Part shown: positions 27,298 to 36,995 of the stretch, piece after piece | Layout: every line of letters starts with the position of its first letter | Position numbering within the stretch: position 1 is the stretch's first letter | Assembly (NCBI GenBank): GCA_041658405.1 | Contig: JBBAAG010000002.1 | Span: forward strand, 65,876-129,875 | Source of the DNA: Elusimicrobiota bacterium | GTDB lineage: Bacteria; Elusimicrobiota; UBA5214; JBBAAG01 | DNA length: 64,000 nt | Direction: 5' to 3' | Position numbers and translations under genes: made by a program | The notes under the pieces: model-generated | Told to the model about the DNA's origin: nothing | Seen by the model: only the letters and a program-made list of their open reading frames with translations | Databases searched by the model: none

Positions 27298-29679
27298 ATG
27301 AACAATAAAGTGAAAGCCGTTTTTATAGTAGTGGTGTTGTTCGTTATTACAACGCTATCGTTAACTAATACATATTCCGCTGTTCCTGGCGGAGTAAATT
27401 ATCAGGGACGCTACAAAGAAAACGGGGCGTATATCACAGGTACCCGCGCGTTTAAGTTCAAAATTACGGATGCTACCGGTGTGACACTTTACTGGGAGTC
27501 AAGTATTGTAAATCTTACGGTTACCCAGGGTTTGTTTAACTACGTTCTCCCGGTTACCGACGCATCGTTTGACTGGACTACTACAACGCCGTATATAAAA
27601 GTTTATGCCGGCCCGCAGGGGTCAACGCTTGAGAGCCAGTTGTTGGAAGAACTTCCCTTGGCACAGGTGCAAGCCAACGCGTATGCATTTTATACGTCCT
27701 CAACAATATATTCACCGACTACCGGCAACGGTACAGGCGGATACCTCGCAAGATTTGTATTACGGGATACTCTCGGAAATTCGATTATCAAAGAAAATGG
27801 TTCAAGTATAGGCATCGGCGCAACTGCAGCGAATTCTAAACTTGAAGTAGAAGGCGGGGTGACACATACCTACCCTATCCCGGGGACGACTTATGGAACT
27901 ATGACATTATCGCCTTCAGGGACTGATGGTGATTCAGCGTCATTAACCGCCCGTGCAGTAACCGGAGGTGTGCTTACAGCCGGTGCGCAGGCAGGGATTT
28001 ATGTTCAAAGTTCCAGCGCGTGGCCGGGAACAAAAATGTATTTTGGTAATACAAATGTTTATGCAACAGGTTCGCAGGCACGGTTGATGATTGACCATCA
28101 GGGAAGCGTGGGGTTAGGAACCACAGTACCAGGAAGTAAGTTTACTCTTGACGGCGGAAATCTTGTTGTCTGGAACCTCAACGACGCAATGGTGTATTCC
28201 GACGATGGTACAACGTACAAAGGGTACATGGGCACGGGAAGAAATAAGGATTTAACGATTGTGTCAAAAGACAGCGGGAGCAGCTGGCTCAGGTTTGGCG
28301 CAAATAAATCGAGTATCGCATTTTTTACTAGCAGCAACGCAGAGGCGCAGAACACCCCGCAGCTGGTGATAAGCTCAACAAGTTTTGTGGGTATCGGCGT
28401 AACCTCCCCGCAGTTTAAGATCGAAACTTCCGGTGCGACGAATAGGACAAAAACATGGGGAATTCAGGATGTATTATTTTTAGGGGATCATGACACTGCA
28501 TCCCCGCCGACGTTCAGCGTTTCCTGTAACGAAATATATGTTGATACAGCCAATGCATGGGCTAATATTGCCGGGAAAAAAGTGTTGACAATGGAACTTC
28601 GTAATACCGGCATCATGGACCTTTATGGCGGGCAGACAGATGGGTTTTATGATCATCTCAGGATGCTTGGGCTTGATGCTCCGGCGAATATGGTGCGGTT
28701 TCCTGATTACGACGGTAAAGTGGGGATCGGTACTACCGCACCGACGGAAAGGTTGGAAGTCGCGGGAAATATCGATTTTTATGATACCACCGCTGACTCG
28801 CGAAGGATCTTTTTTGGCGCTACCGGTGTAGCTGCGCCTGCTGCGAGTAGTGCCGGAGAAAAAATTCAGCTTTATGGAACTGCAGGTACTGTTGCTGCAT
28901 CAGACTATGCAATGGGGATAGAAGGTTCTACCATGTGGTTTAATACAGCGTTTGGATATAAATGGTACATAAATTCAACTCAGGAAATGGTATACGATAC
29001 CAACGGTAATTTAGGTATAGGTGTAGCAAGCCCGGTACTAAAACTTGATGCTAACGGCTGGGTTGGCAGCAGTGATTATGGCGCGACCGGCGGATGGCGG
29101 CTCGGCCGCGGGCCGGAAAATGCCAGTGATGACACCTGGGTATACCTTTCCCGTGCTGATAGTAATGCAAGGCAGGACCTTGCAATCGGTGCTCTATGGG
29201 CAGGCGGAGCTGTACGGTTTGGTACTGCTGACGATATTGCTGAGATTCTTGCGGTAGATCCTGCTGAAAAAGTAGAACTCGGTGATTTAGTGATAACAGA
29301 TCCCGGGCAGGGTTTACGTTTAGTGAAAACAAAACAAGCGTATGATTCCCGTATCGCAGGCGTGGTATCCAGTTATGAAGTAGCGAGGATCGTTATCGGC
29401 GGGAATGGTATCGAGGCGGAGAAAAAAAATGTTAGTAAACAACCGATAGCGATTGCCGGGCCTGTCCGCGTAAAAGTTAACCTTGAAAACGGGCCGATAA
29501 ATAAGGGTGATTTACTTACAAGTTCATCTGTTCCAGGCGTAGCTATGCGGTGCCCGATTGAGACTGACGAACAAAAACTTAAGTCAATTGGTGTGGTTGT
29601 AGGTAAAGCACTGGAAAAATATGATGGTTCAGATGGAGAAAAAAACGGGGTGATTATTGCGATGCTGGCATTGCAGTAG
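27298..29679 (+). CDS. Secreted NYQGRY-domain fibre protein with 'AE...GD.LTSS' C-terminal domain (triplet C, first)
   Basis: Signal peptide VKAVFIVVVLFVITTLSLTNTYS, very close to that of the first gene of triplet B. Then VNYQGRYKENGAYITG, ELPLAQVQANAYAFYTSST, a long shaft with several SVGLGTTVPGSK / VGIGTTAPTERLEVAG units, and a G..GWRLGRGP segment near 600. The C-terminal ~150 residues hold DDIAEILAVDP, GDLVITDP, AYDSRIAGVVSS, KQPIAIAGPVRVKVNLENGP and KGDLLTSSSVPGVAM. This end domain recurs in many bacterial fibre-like proteins; its function is not known to me, though a chaperone or trimerising role is possible. TTG 27295 precedes the chosen ATG, which has the better spacing. Confidence 0.78.
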   Translation: MNNKVKAVFIVVVLFVITTLSLTNTYSAVPGGVNYQGRYKENGAYITGTRAFKFKITDATGVTLYWESSIVNLTVTQGLFNYVLPVTDASFDWTTTTPYIKVYAGPQGSTLESQLLEELPLAQVQANAYAFYTSSTIYSPTTGNGTGGYLARFVLRDTLGNSIIKENGSSIGIGATAANSKLEVEGGVTHTYPIPGTTYGTMTLSPSGTDGDSASLTARAVTGGVLTAGAQAGIYVQSSSAWPGTKMYFGNTNVYATGSQARLMIDHQGSVGLGTTVPGSKFTLDGGNLVVWNLNDAMVYSDDGTTYKGYMGTGRNKDLTIVSKDSGSSWLRFGANKSSIAFFTSSNAEAQNTPQLVISSTSFVGIGVTSPQFKIETSGATNRTKTWGIQDVLFLGDHDTASPPTFSVSCNEIYVDTANAWANIAGKKVLTMELRNTGIMDLYGGQTDGFYDHLRMLGLDAPANMVRFPDYDGKVGIGTTAPTERLEVAGNIDFYDTTADSRRIFFGATGVAAPAASSAGEKIQLYGTAGTVAASDYAMGIEGSTMWFNTAFGYKWYINSTQEMVYDTNGNLGIGVASPVLKLDANGWVGSSDYGATGGWRLGRGPENASDDTWVYLSRADSNARQDLAIGALWAGGAVRFGTADDIAEILAVDPAEKVELGDLVITDPGQGLRLVKTKQAYDSRIAGVVSSYEVARIVIGGNGIEAEKKNVSKQPIAIAGPVRVKVNLENGPINKGDLLTSSSVPGVAMRCPIETDEQKLKSIGVVVGKALEKYDGSDGEKNGVIIAMLALQ

Positions 29680-29709
29680 GTGGATGGGTAAAGGGTTTAA
29701 AGTAATGAT

Positions 29710-32139
29710 ATGTTAAGTATGAGCGTTAGTTACAACAAAATGTTTTCGTACCTGCACTCACAGGCGGGACGGGCAGTTATTTTTGTGATGGCCTTCGTTG
29801 CAGCTGCTGCGCTTATACTGATAATTTTGTATACCAAAGGAACAATGTTTGCCGGGGTTCCCACTACCATAAACTACCAGGGACGCTACCGCGAAAACGG
29901 TGTATTTATCACAGGTACCCGGGCATTTAAATTCCGTGTGACAAACAATGATGCAACTGAAATTTACTGGACGTCATCAATAGTAGATCTTACAGTAGAA
30001 AAAGGGTTGTTTAGTTATACGATAAACGCATACGCTGCGGATTGGGCGGGATCCAGCCCGTACCTCGAAGTTTATGTTGGCCCTGCCGGGTCCGGGGATG
30101 CGCAGTTAATTCAAATGTCTCCTCGTGAACAATTTCTTGCTGCGGCATACACTATATATTCCACATCTGCTGCGTATTCAACAAAAACAGGGGTCGGGGA
30201 TGCTAATTATGTCGCTAAATTTACTGCCACAAATGTTGTTGGGAATTCTATACTTTACAATGACTCTACCGGCGTTGGGTTAGGGACGGTATCGCCAAAT
30301 TCTAAACTTGAAATAGTTTCCGGGGTTACGCATGCGTATCCCACAATGGGGCTAACTTATGGAAGTATGACAATAACGCCTGTAGGGACTGCGGATAGGT
30401 CTACATCATTGACATTCCGTGCGAATAACGGCGGGGTGTTAGCCACAGGCGCGCAGGCGGGGATATACGTCCAGAGTTCAGGAAGTTATGGTACAAAACT
30501 GTATTTTGGCACCACAGATAATTATACCACAGGTTCGCAGGTGAGGATGTTTATGGACCACTTGGGCAAAGTAGGGATCGGTACCACTGTCCCCGGGGAT
30601 AAACTTTCATTAGATGGAAACCTTACACTATTCGGCGGGGGTAAGGTAAATATTTATACAGATGCCGGCTCGACATTAATTGGCTACTATGGCGGGAGTA
30701 GAAACGGAGACGCGTCATTAATTTCAAGTAGTGCAGGGAAATGGTTGCGTTTAGGCAATATGAATTCGCATATATCTTTATGGGGCAACAATGGCGCTGA
30801 GACCGACGATACTCCGCAGTTCATTGTTACCACCACTACTAACGTCGGTATCGGCGTAGTCTCACCGGTTTACAGAATCGCATCATCAGGTACAACCACT
30901 ACCGCAAGGACATGGACTTCCCGGCGTAACCTTTTTTTGATAGGTTACTACAATGATGGAGGGACAAACGCATGCGGGATATCTAATAACATATACCTCA
31001 ACGATTCCGACGCATGGATAAATGCCGATGGGGCAAATCAGGGTGCGTTTCTGAAACTTACAAATGCGGGAACACTCAGTATGTGGGGTACAAAAACTGC
31101 CGGGGGGACGGACCTCACTGAAATGTTTCGTTTCACCGCATCATCCGACCTTGTATCGTTCCCAAACGGGAATGTAGGTTTTGGGAATACGGATCCTGCG
31201 CAGAAGCTCGATATTTCCGGAGATTTGTATCTCACAAGTTCAACTGCGAATACAATATTTTTTGGTAATATCGGTGTTGCAGCTCCCGGGGCGGGTAGCG
31301 CCGGTGAGAAAATTCAAATCTACGGTACTGCAGGAACTGTTGGGTCTGACGACTGTGCAATCGGGATAGAAAATAATCATATGTGGTTCAATACAAGTGG
31401 AGCGTTTGCCTGGAGTGAGGATGGTACTGAAAGAATAAGATTAAATACTACCGGGCTTGGTATCGGAACTACGCATCCCGACCTAAAACTAGATGTCAAC
31501 GGGTATATCGGTAGCTGGGAGTACGGCGCGACCGGTGGATGGAAGCTTGGCAGGTGGCCGACGAATGCTAGTAACAATACTTACCTATATTTGTCCAGAG
31601 GCAATACTCCGCTTTATCAGGATTTAGCAATCGGGGGTTTGTACGCAAGTGGTGCGCAACGCTATGCGCCGGTGGATGATGCTGCAGAAATTGTTAGTGT
31701 TGACCCAAAGGATAAGTATGAACTTGGCGATGTTGTTATCGCGGACCCGCACCGTGATTTGCGGGTACGGAAAAATATGAAAGCATATGATGAACGTGTC
31801 ATAGGCGTAATATCAGACCACCGGACAGCGAGTTTACTGCTTAGAGGCGGCAGCGGGATTAATAATCCTGAAGATCTTTTGACAAGCCGTATAAAAAAAC
31901 CAATGGCAATTGCGGGGCCTGTGATGGTTAAGGTAGTCCTCGAGAATGGTAACATTGAAAGAGGAGATTTTTTAACGAGTTCTTCCACCCCGGGGTATGC
32001 AATGAAATGCCCGATGGGTACTAAAGAACAAAAATTGAAGGCAATAGGAGCTATCATCGGTAAGGCAATGGAAGAGTTTAAGGCGGATGATAAGGGTAAG
32101 AAAACCGGGTTAATCCCGATGATACTTGCGTTGCAGTAG
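29710..32139 (+). CDS. Secreted NYQGRY-domain fibre protein with 'AE...GD.LTSS' C-terminal domain (triplet C, second)
   Basis: An N-terminal hydrophobic segment at about 22-42 (VIFVMAFVAAAALILIILY) is further in than a standard signal peptide and could be an uncleaved anchor. The protein then has INYQGRYRENGVFITG, MSPREQFLAAAYTIYSTS, shaft units such as VGIGTTVPGDKLSLDGN, GATGGWKLGRWP, and the end domain DDAAEIVSVDP, GDVVIADP, AYDERVIGVIS, KKPMAIAGPVMVKVVLENG, RGDFLTSSSTPGYAM. At 809 residues it matches its two neighbours along the full length. ATG 29719 is an alternative start. Confidence 0.78.
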   Translation: MLSMSVSYNKMFSYLHSQAGRAVIFVMAFVAAAALILIILYTKGTMFAGVPTTINYQGRYRENGVFITGTRAFKFRVTNNDATEIYWTSSIVDLTVEKGLFSYTINAYAADWAGSSPYLEVYVGPAGSGDAQLIQMSPREQFLAAAYTIYSTSAAYSTKTGVGDANYVAKFTATNVVGNSILYNDSTGVGLGTVSPNSKLEIVSGVTHAYPTMGLTYGSMTITPVGTADRSTSLTFRANNGGVLATGAQAGIYVQSSGSYGTKLYFGTTDNYTTGSQVRMFMDHLGKVGIGTTVPGDKLSLDGNLTLFGGGKVNIYTDAGSTLIGYYGGSRNGDASLISSSAGKWLRLGNMNSHISLWGNNGAETDDTPQFIVTTTTNVGIGVVSPVYRIASSGTTTTARTWTSRRNLFLIGYYNDGGTNACGISNNIYLNDSDAWINADGANQGAFLKLTNAGTLSMWGTKTAGGTDLTEMFRFTASSDLVSFPNGNVGFGNTDPAQKLDISGDLYLTSSTANTIFFGNIGVAAPGAGSAGEKIQIYGTAGTVGSDDCAIGIENNHMWFNTSGAFAWSEDGTERIRLNTTGLGIGTTHPDLKLDVNGYIGSWEYGATGGWKLGRWPTNASNNTYLYLSRGNTPLYQDLAIGGLYASGAQRYAPVDDAAEIVSVDPKDKYELGDVVIADPHRDLRVRKNMKAYDERVIGVISDHRTASLLLRGGSGINNPEDLLTSRIKKPMAIAGPVMVKVVLENGNIERGDFLTSSSTPGYAMKCPMGTKEQKLKAIGAIIGKAMEEFKADDKGKKTGLIPMILALQ

Positions 32140-32154
32140 TGATGAAAAAAATAT

Positions 32155-34533
32155 ATGGTTAAAACAATGAAACAAGCGGGGAAAGTGTTTAGTACAGTAA
32201 TAATAGCAGTTACCGTACTGTCCAGTATATTTCTGTTAATTCCCGTGATCAGAGGTTCAGTACCTCCGGGGATTAATTATCAGGGGCGTTATAAAGAGAA
32301 CGGGTTGTTTATTACCGGCAGCAGGGTGTTTAAGTTTAAGATTACCAATGCTGACGGTAGTACTGTTTACTGGGGATCAAAAGTTGCGGAACTAACCGTA
32401 GACCGCGGGTTGTTCAATTACGTCATTAATTGCGCGACTGTGCCCTGGAGTGATACCACACCCTATATAGAAGTCCTTGTGGGGCCTCAGGGGTCAACGA
32501 GTGAGGCGGAACTTACTTTGTTATTACCCCGTGAAAAAATTCAATCCACTGCTTATTCGGTATATGTATCTTCCGCTACGCATTCACAAAAATCCGGTAC
32601 CGGGACAATTGATTATTTCGTAAAATTTACTAACACAAATATTATTGGTAACTCCATCCTTATCCCCACAGGCGCGTCTTTGGGGATTGGTACAGCGTCG
32701 CCAAATTCAAAACTCGAAGTGGTTTCCGAAATTGCGCATACATACCCCACCCCGGGGACAACTTACGGGTCGGTAACAATTTCGCCGTCTGGTACTGACG
32801 GTGATTCCGCATCCCTGACCTTCCGTGCGAATAACGGCGGGTCATTAGCTGCAGGCGCGCAGGCAGGGGTGTATGTCCAAAGTTCAGGAAGTTTGCCCGG
32901 GACAAAGATGTATTTTGCAACTACCGACAATTATACAACCGGCGCACAGGCTAGGATGATGATTGACCATACAGGTAATGTCGGGATAAATACTATAAAT
33001 CCCAGTGATAAACTTACCGTCAACGGTAATATCAACCTGTGGAACTCATATAAACTGTATATCACAACAGATGCAGGGATTACTCTAGCGGGATACCTGG
33101 AATCCGGGTTGAATAGCGATTTGTCGTTAGTACAAAAAATCACGAGTAAATGGTATCGTATAGGCGCAAATAATAACAGTATTGGTTTTTGGACGGATAA
33201 TAATGCTGAGAATAACGATGACCCGCAAATGGTTTTAAACTCAGCGGGGAAGGTTGGAATGGGCGTTTCCTCTCCGGGGTTCAAGGTTGAAACTTCAAGC
33301 GACACGTGGGTGGGTAATACGTGGACTATTAACCGCGACGCGTTTGTCATCGACGGCGGTTCTACGGGATACATCACTAATAACGCTTACAAAAACAATG
33401 CGGGTACGTGGATAAATGCGGATGCTACAAATAAAGCGGTCTCCATTAACCTCAGTGATACCGGTATGATAGAACTATATGGCACCGTAACCAGTGCCGC
33501 GACGGATTGGCGGCAGATGATGGTTGTTGACGGGCCGAATGAACAAACATATTTTCCTAATGGCAATATAAGTATTGCCGGGAATGTTGAAACCTACAAA
33601 GTAAATCTTGCGGGTGATCTTAAATTAAGCGGTGCAACTTCAAATACAATATTCTTTGGCAGCGGAACCCGTGCCGCGCCGGGTGCTTCCAGCAGCGGAG
33701 CTAAGATACAACTATACGGCACTCTAGGATCTGTGGTTTCGAATCATTACTGGGTTGGGGCAAATACTGATGTGTTGTGGTTTACCACGGACATTCAATA
33801 CAAGTATTACAAAAACTCCGCTATGACTGACGGCGGGTTTGGAATGATGATGAAAACCGGGGGATATCTGGGGGTAGGAAGTTCTACGCCTGACTTTCCG
33901 CTTGAAGTATATGGTGAATTCGGGAGCAGTACATTTGGCGCGACCGGCGGATGGCGGCTCGGGAAAGGTTCTACAGCTACAACAACATGGCTATACCTGA
34001 TGCGTGCAGGGACGTATGCTTACCAGGATTTTAATATCGGCGGGTTATATTCAGGTTCAGCGCAGCGATATGCGAATATTGACGATATCGCTGAAATGAT
34101 GGATGTAGACCCGTCCGAAAATATTCAACCCGGAGAAATAGTAATCCCATCACCGGCTGACGGTTTGCGGGTTGTCCGGTGTAAAACCGCGTATTGTACT
34201 GAAGTAGTCGGCGTGGTCTCGAGCGAAAAAACTGCAAGCCTAATCATTGGCGGGCAAGGAGATCCTGCGGTGGACATGAAATCTTCTACACGCAAGCCTA
34301 TTGCGATCTCCGGGCCGATATACGTAAAAGTGAACCTTGAAAACGGGCCGATCCGGCGCGGAGATTCGTTGACTTCATCATCCACCCCAGGATATGCGAT
34401 GAAATGTTCAATGAAAACCGTAGGGCAAAAACTTAAATCCCGCGGTGCGGTCATCGGGAAAGCTATGCAATCCTTTAATGGTAATGTTTTTAAGAATACA
34501 GGGGTGATAGCTGCACTTATAACATTGAACTAA
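32155..34533 (+). CDS. Secreted NYQGRY-domain fibre protein with 'AE...GD.LTSS' C-terminal domain (triplet C, third)
   Basis: Third member of triplet C, 792 residues. Hydrophobic leader VFSTVIIAVTVLSSIFLLIPV, then INYQGRYKENGLFITG and LLPREKIQSTAYSVYVSS. Shaft units include LGIGTASPNSKLEV, and GATGGWRLGKG precedes the end domain: DDIAEMMDVDP, GEIVIPSP, AYCTEVVGVVSS, RKPIAISGPIYVKVNLENGP, RGDSLTSSSTPGYAM. A 30-40 residue block around TYGSVTISPSGTDGDSAS is nearly shared with the first gene of the triplet. Fifteen bases separate it from the gene before, and ten from the GT-C gene after it. Confidence 0.78.
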   Translation: MVKTMKQAGKVFSTVIIAVTVLSSIFLLIPVIRGSVPPGINYQGRYKENGLFITGSRVFKFKITNADGSTVYWGSKVAELTVDRGLFNYVINCATVPWSDTTPYIEVLVGPQGSTSEAELTLLLPREKIQSTAYSVYVSSATHSQKSGTGTIDYFVKFTNTNIIGNSILIPTGASLGIGTASPNSKLEVVSEIAHTYPTPGTTYGSVTISPSGTDGDSASLTFRANNGGSLAAGAQAGVYVQSSGSLPGTKMYFATTDNYTTGAQARMMIDHTGNVGINTINPSDKLTVNGNINLWNSYKLYITTDAGITLAGYLESGLNSDLSLVQKITSKWYRIGANNNSIGFWTDNNAENNDDPQMVLNSAGKVGMGVSSPGFKVETSSDTWVGNTWTINRDAFVIDGGSTGYITNNAYKNNAGTWINADATNKAVSINLSDTGMIELYGTVTSAATDWRQMMVVDGPNEQTYFPNGNISIAGNVETYKVNLAGDLKLSGATSNTIFFGSGTRAAPGASSSGAKIQLYGTLGSVVSNHYWVGANTDVLWFTTDIQYKYYKNSAMTDGGFGMMMKTGGYLGVGSSTPDFPLEVYGEFGSSTFGATGGWRLGKGSTATTTWLYLMRAGTYAYQDFNIGGLYSGSAQRYANIDDIAEMMDVDPSENIQPGEIVIPSPADGLRVVRCKTAYCTEVVGVVSSEKTASLIIGGQGDPAVDMKSSTRKPIAISGPIYVKVNLENGPIRRGDSLTSSSTPGYAMKCSMKTVGQKLKSRGAVIGKAMQSFNGNVFKNTGVIAALITLN

Positions 34534-34543
34534 CCGATAGGGC

Positions 34544-36217
34544 ATGAAAATTAATAAAACCACAGGTTTAACCATACTCCTAGCGCTTGTAATAACATTA
34601 GTGTATGTACGTACAGTTTTTTTTGGGTTTGTATATTTTGACGATGATTTTTTGATTCTTGATAATCTGCAATTTTTGCAGAATCCTGTAAATATACTCA
34701 CAGCGTTTAAGCAGGATGTTTTTCGCGTGTTACACGACTGCGATGTGTATTACCGCCCCATGATGGTGGTAAGCCTGATCATAGACGCACAGTATTCCGG
34801 CGCGTATCCATGGGGATATCATCTAGGTAATGTTTTACTTCACGTGTTATGTTGCTGTTTACTATTTGTTTTCCTAAAAAAACTTGGGTATCCGGAATTA
34901 CCCTCATTTTTTATGGCGTTGCTCTTCGGGGTTCATCCATTACTCACCCAGGCAGTTGCGTGGATACCGGGACGGAATGATACGCTGTTAACATTGTTTG
35001 TGCTTACTGCAACAATATTTTTCCTGGATTATGCGAGAACCGGTAAACCGCTATTTCTTTGTTGTTTTATTCTGGGGTACACCTGTGCTATGTTCACAAA
35101 AGAAACTGCTGTGGCTGCTATTGGCGTATACGCATTTATATGGGTACTGAAATCGCGGGAGGGTATTTGCGAGCATAAGAGGTATATCAAAATAATCCTC
35201 TCTTCCGTATTTATAGCAGCAGCATGGTTTATTATTCGTGATAAAGTATTGGCGGAGCCTATGGAGCAGGATATTGGCAACTTGATAGAATCAGTGGTGT
35301 CAGCTATCCCTGCATTTGTGCAGTTGGTTGGGAAAGTACTGTTCCCGTTCAACCTTTCTCCAATGGTGTTGGTGCAGGATACCACACTGGTTACCGGTAT
35401 TATCGCAATTATAGTTATTGCAGCGCTGTTTCACCCGTTTTTCCGTAAACGCTTGGAGTATATGGCATTAGGAATGTTTTGGCTTATTATCTTTTTAGTA
35501 CCGTCTTTCCTGCGGGTTGACAACAAAAACGCGGTGTTGTATTATGAGCACAGGATGTACTTACCGGTAATAGGGCTTATTATTTTATTGTTAGAGACAA
35601 AAATTGTTGATATTCTTCAGGTGAGGAGCAAGATAGTGCTTGCAGTACAGTCAGCGGTAATAATGCTTTTTTGTTTTATAACATTTACATATTCATACAC
35701 TTTCAGTAATCGAATGATCCTTTGGCAAACCGCGGTGCGTATGGCGCCGCATTCATCATTGGCACACCGGAATCTTGGTGTCATGCTTTTTATGTCAGGT
35801 TTTGATACAAAAGCTGAATTTCATTATAGAAAAGCTTTGGAGATCTGTCCGGTTGATGCAATGGCGCATAATAATATCGGATTGATTTATGTTAAACAAG
35901 GAAAATTTAGGGAAGCTGAAGCCGAATTTCTTGCTGAATTAAAGGTTAATCCCTACTATGATGTCGCTCATTTTAACCTTGGATTGTTATACTACCGTTT
36001 GAATAATTATAAGCTCGCAGAACTGTATTGGAAACACACGCTGGAACTTAATCCTGAATACACGGATACTTATTACAACCTGGCAATGTTATACTATCAA
36101 ACAAAAAGGTATGATTATGCACAGTACTTTTTTGCTAAAGCAAAGGAGTACGGGGATTCACGTGTCACAAAAGATATGATGAACGAGTTTATGAATAAAA
36201 CAAAGAATACAAGATAG
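34544..36217 (+). CDS. TMTC-like GT-C membrane protein with TPR tail
   Basis: FVYFDDDFLIL (Asp33-35) in the first loop, then YYRPMMVVSL, YHLGNVLLHVL, HPLLTQAVAWIPGRNDTLL and FTKETAVAA give the TMTC-like pattern. The transmembrane region runs to about residue 385, and four TPRs follow (about 395-530; for example AHRNLGVMLFMSGFDTKAE). It is shorter than the relatives at 24748 and 42465. A transferase role using a lipid-linked sugar at the outer face of the membrane is inferred from the family. The ATG follows the last fibre gene of triplet C by ten bases, which suggests co-expression with it. Confidence 0.78.
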   Translation: MKINKTTGLTILLALVITLVYVRTVFFGFVYFDDDFLILDNLQFLQNPVNILTAFKQDVFRVLHDCDVYYRPMMVVSLIIDAQYSGAYPWGYHLGNVLLHVLCCCLLFVFLKKLGYPELPSFFMALLFGVHPLLTQAVAWIPGRNDTLLTLFVLTATIFFLDYARTGKPLFLCCFILGYTCAMFTKETAVAAIGVYAFIWVLKSREGICEHKRYIKIILSSVFIAAAWFIIRDKVLAEPMEQDIGNLIESVVSAIPAFVQLVGKVLFPFNLSPMVLVQDTTLVTGIIAIIVIAALFHPFFRKRLEYMALGMFWLIIFLVPSFLRVDNKNAVLYYEHRMYLPVIGLIILLLETKIVDILQVRSKIVLAVQSAVIMLFCFITFTYSYTFSNRMILWQTAVRMAPHSSLAHRNLGVMLFMSGFDTKAEFHYRKALEICPVDAMAHNNIGLIYVKQGKFREAEAEFLAELKVNPYYDVAHFNLGLLYYRLNNYKLAELYWKHTLELNPEYTDTYYNLAMLYYQTKRYDYAQYFFAKAKEYGDSRVTKDMMNEFMNKTKNTR

Positions 36218-36218
36218 T

Positions 36219-36992
36219 ATGGCCATAAAAATATTGAGAGTATCTTCAGTTATATTTCTAATTTGCGTGATAACAATCTGTTCATATATAAGCAGGGAGA
36301 GAGTAAAGGTTTGGGGTGATAGTATTAAGTTGTGGAACAGCAGTTTCAAGAATAATCCCGACATATTCTTTGTCTATAAACACCGCGGGTATGCTTATAT
36401 AGAACGCGGGGAGTATGATAAGGCAATCGCGGATTTAAGTTATGCCATAAAGATAATGCCGGAATACGCTGCGCGGTATTCTAATCCTAATAATCCAGCT
36501 TTTTTTAACCGTGAGCAAGTGTCGGTGTATTATACACTTGGCGATGCGTATTTTTATAATAATGAATATAATAAAGCTATTGAGTGTTATGATAAAGCGA
36601 TAGAAGTTGCTGCGACAAAGTATCCGGAGGTGTATAACAACCGCGGGATTGCGTATGCAAAAAAAGGGCAGTATGGTATAGCTATGAAAAATTTTGATAC
36701 CGCAATAAAACTGGATCCCGTATACGCGGAAGCGCATACTAACCGCGGGTATACGTTAAGCGTTCAAGGAAGGAATTTAGATGCTATTAAGGATTATGAC
36801 CGCGCATTGGCAATAAATCCCGGGTATTATGACGCTTATGCCAACCGCGCAAAAGCATACTTTACTATCGGAGAATACGGGAAAGCAAAAGGTGATATTG
36901 AGATTCTTATCGAAGCAGGATATAAGGTGGATCAACAGTTCCTGATGCTGATACGCGAAAAAGTTGAAGAAACGGATTGGGGTGTACATTAA
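36219..36992 (+). CDS. Detached C-terminal half of a TMTC-like protein: one membrane helix plus about five TPRs
   Basis: The protein begins with a hydrophobic helix (about 4-24) and SRERVKVWGDSIKLW (25-39). This aligns with the last membrane helix and the ERTKVWKDS or ERVKVWKDS junction at about residues 370-400 of the intact relatives at 24748 and 42465. TPRs follow to residue ~235 (HRGYAYIERGEYDKAI, YNNRGIAYAKKGQYGIAM, HTNRGYTLSVQG). No catalytic loop is present. It has its own ATG one base after the previous stop, so it is expressed as a separate protein. The missing N-terminal half is the next gene. It could pair with that half, or serve as a membrane-bound TPR adaptor. Confidence 0.8.
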   Translation: MAIKILRVSSVIFLICVITICSYISRERVKVWGDSIKLWNSSFKNNPDIFFVYKHRGYAYIERGEYDKAIADLSYAIKIMPEYAARYSNPNNPAFFNREQVSVYYTLGDAYFYNNEYNKAIECYDKAIEVAATKYPEVYNNRGIAYAKKGQYGIAMKNFDTAIKLDPVYAEAHTNRGYTLSVQGRNLDAIKDYDRALAINPGYYDAYANRAKAYFTIGEYGKAKGDIEILIEAGYKVDQQFLMLIREKVEETDWGVH

Positions 36993-36995
36993 TAA

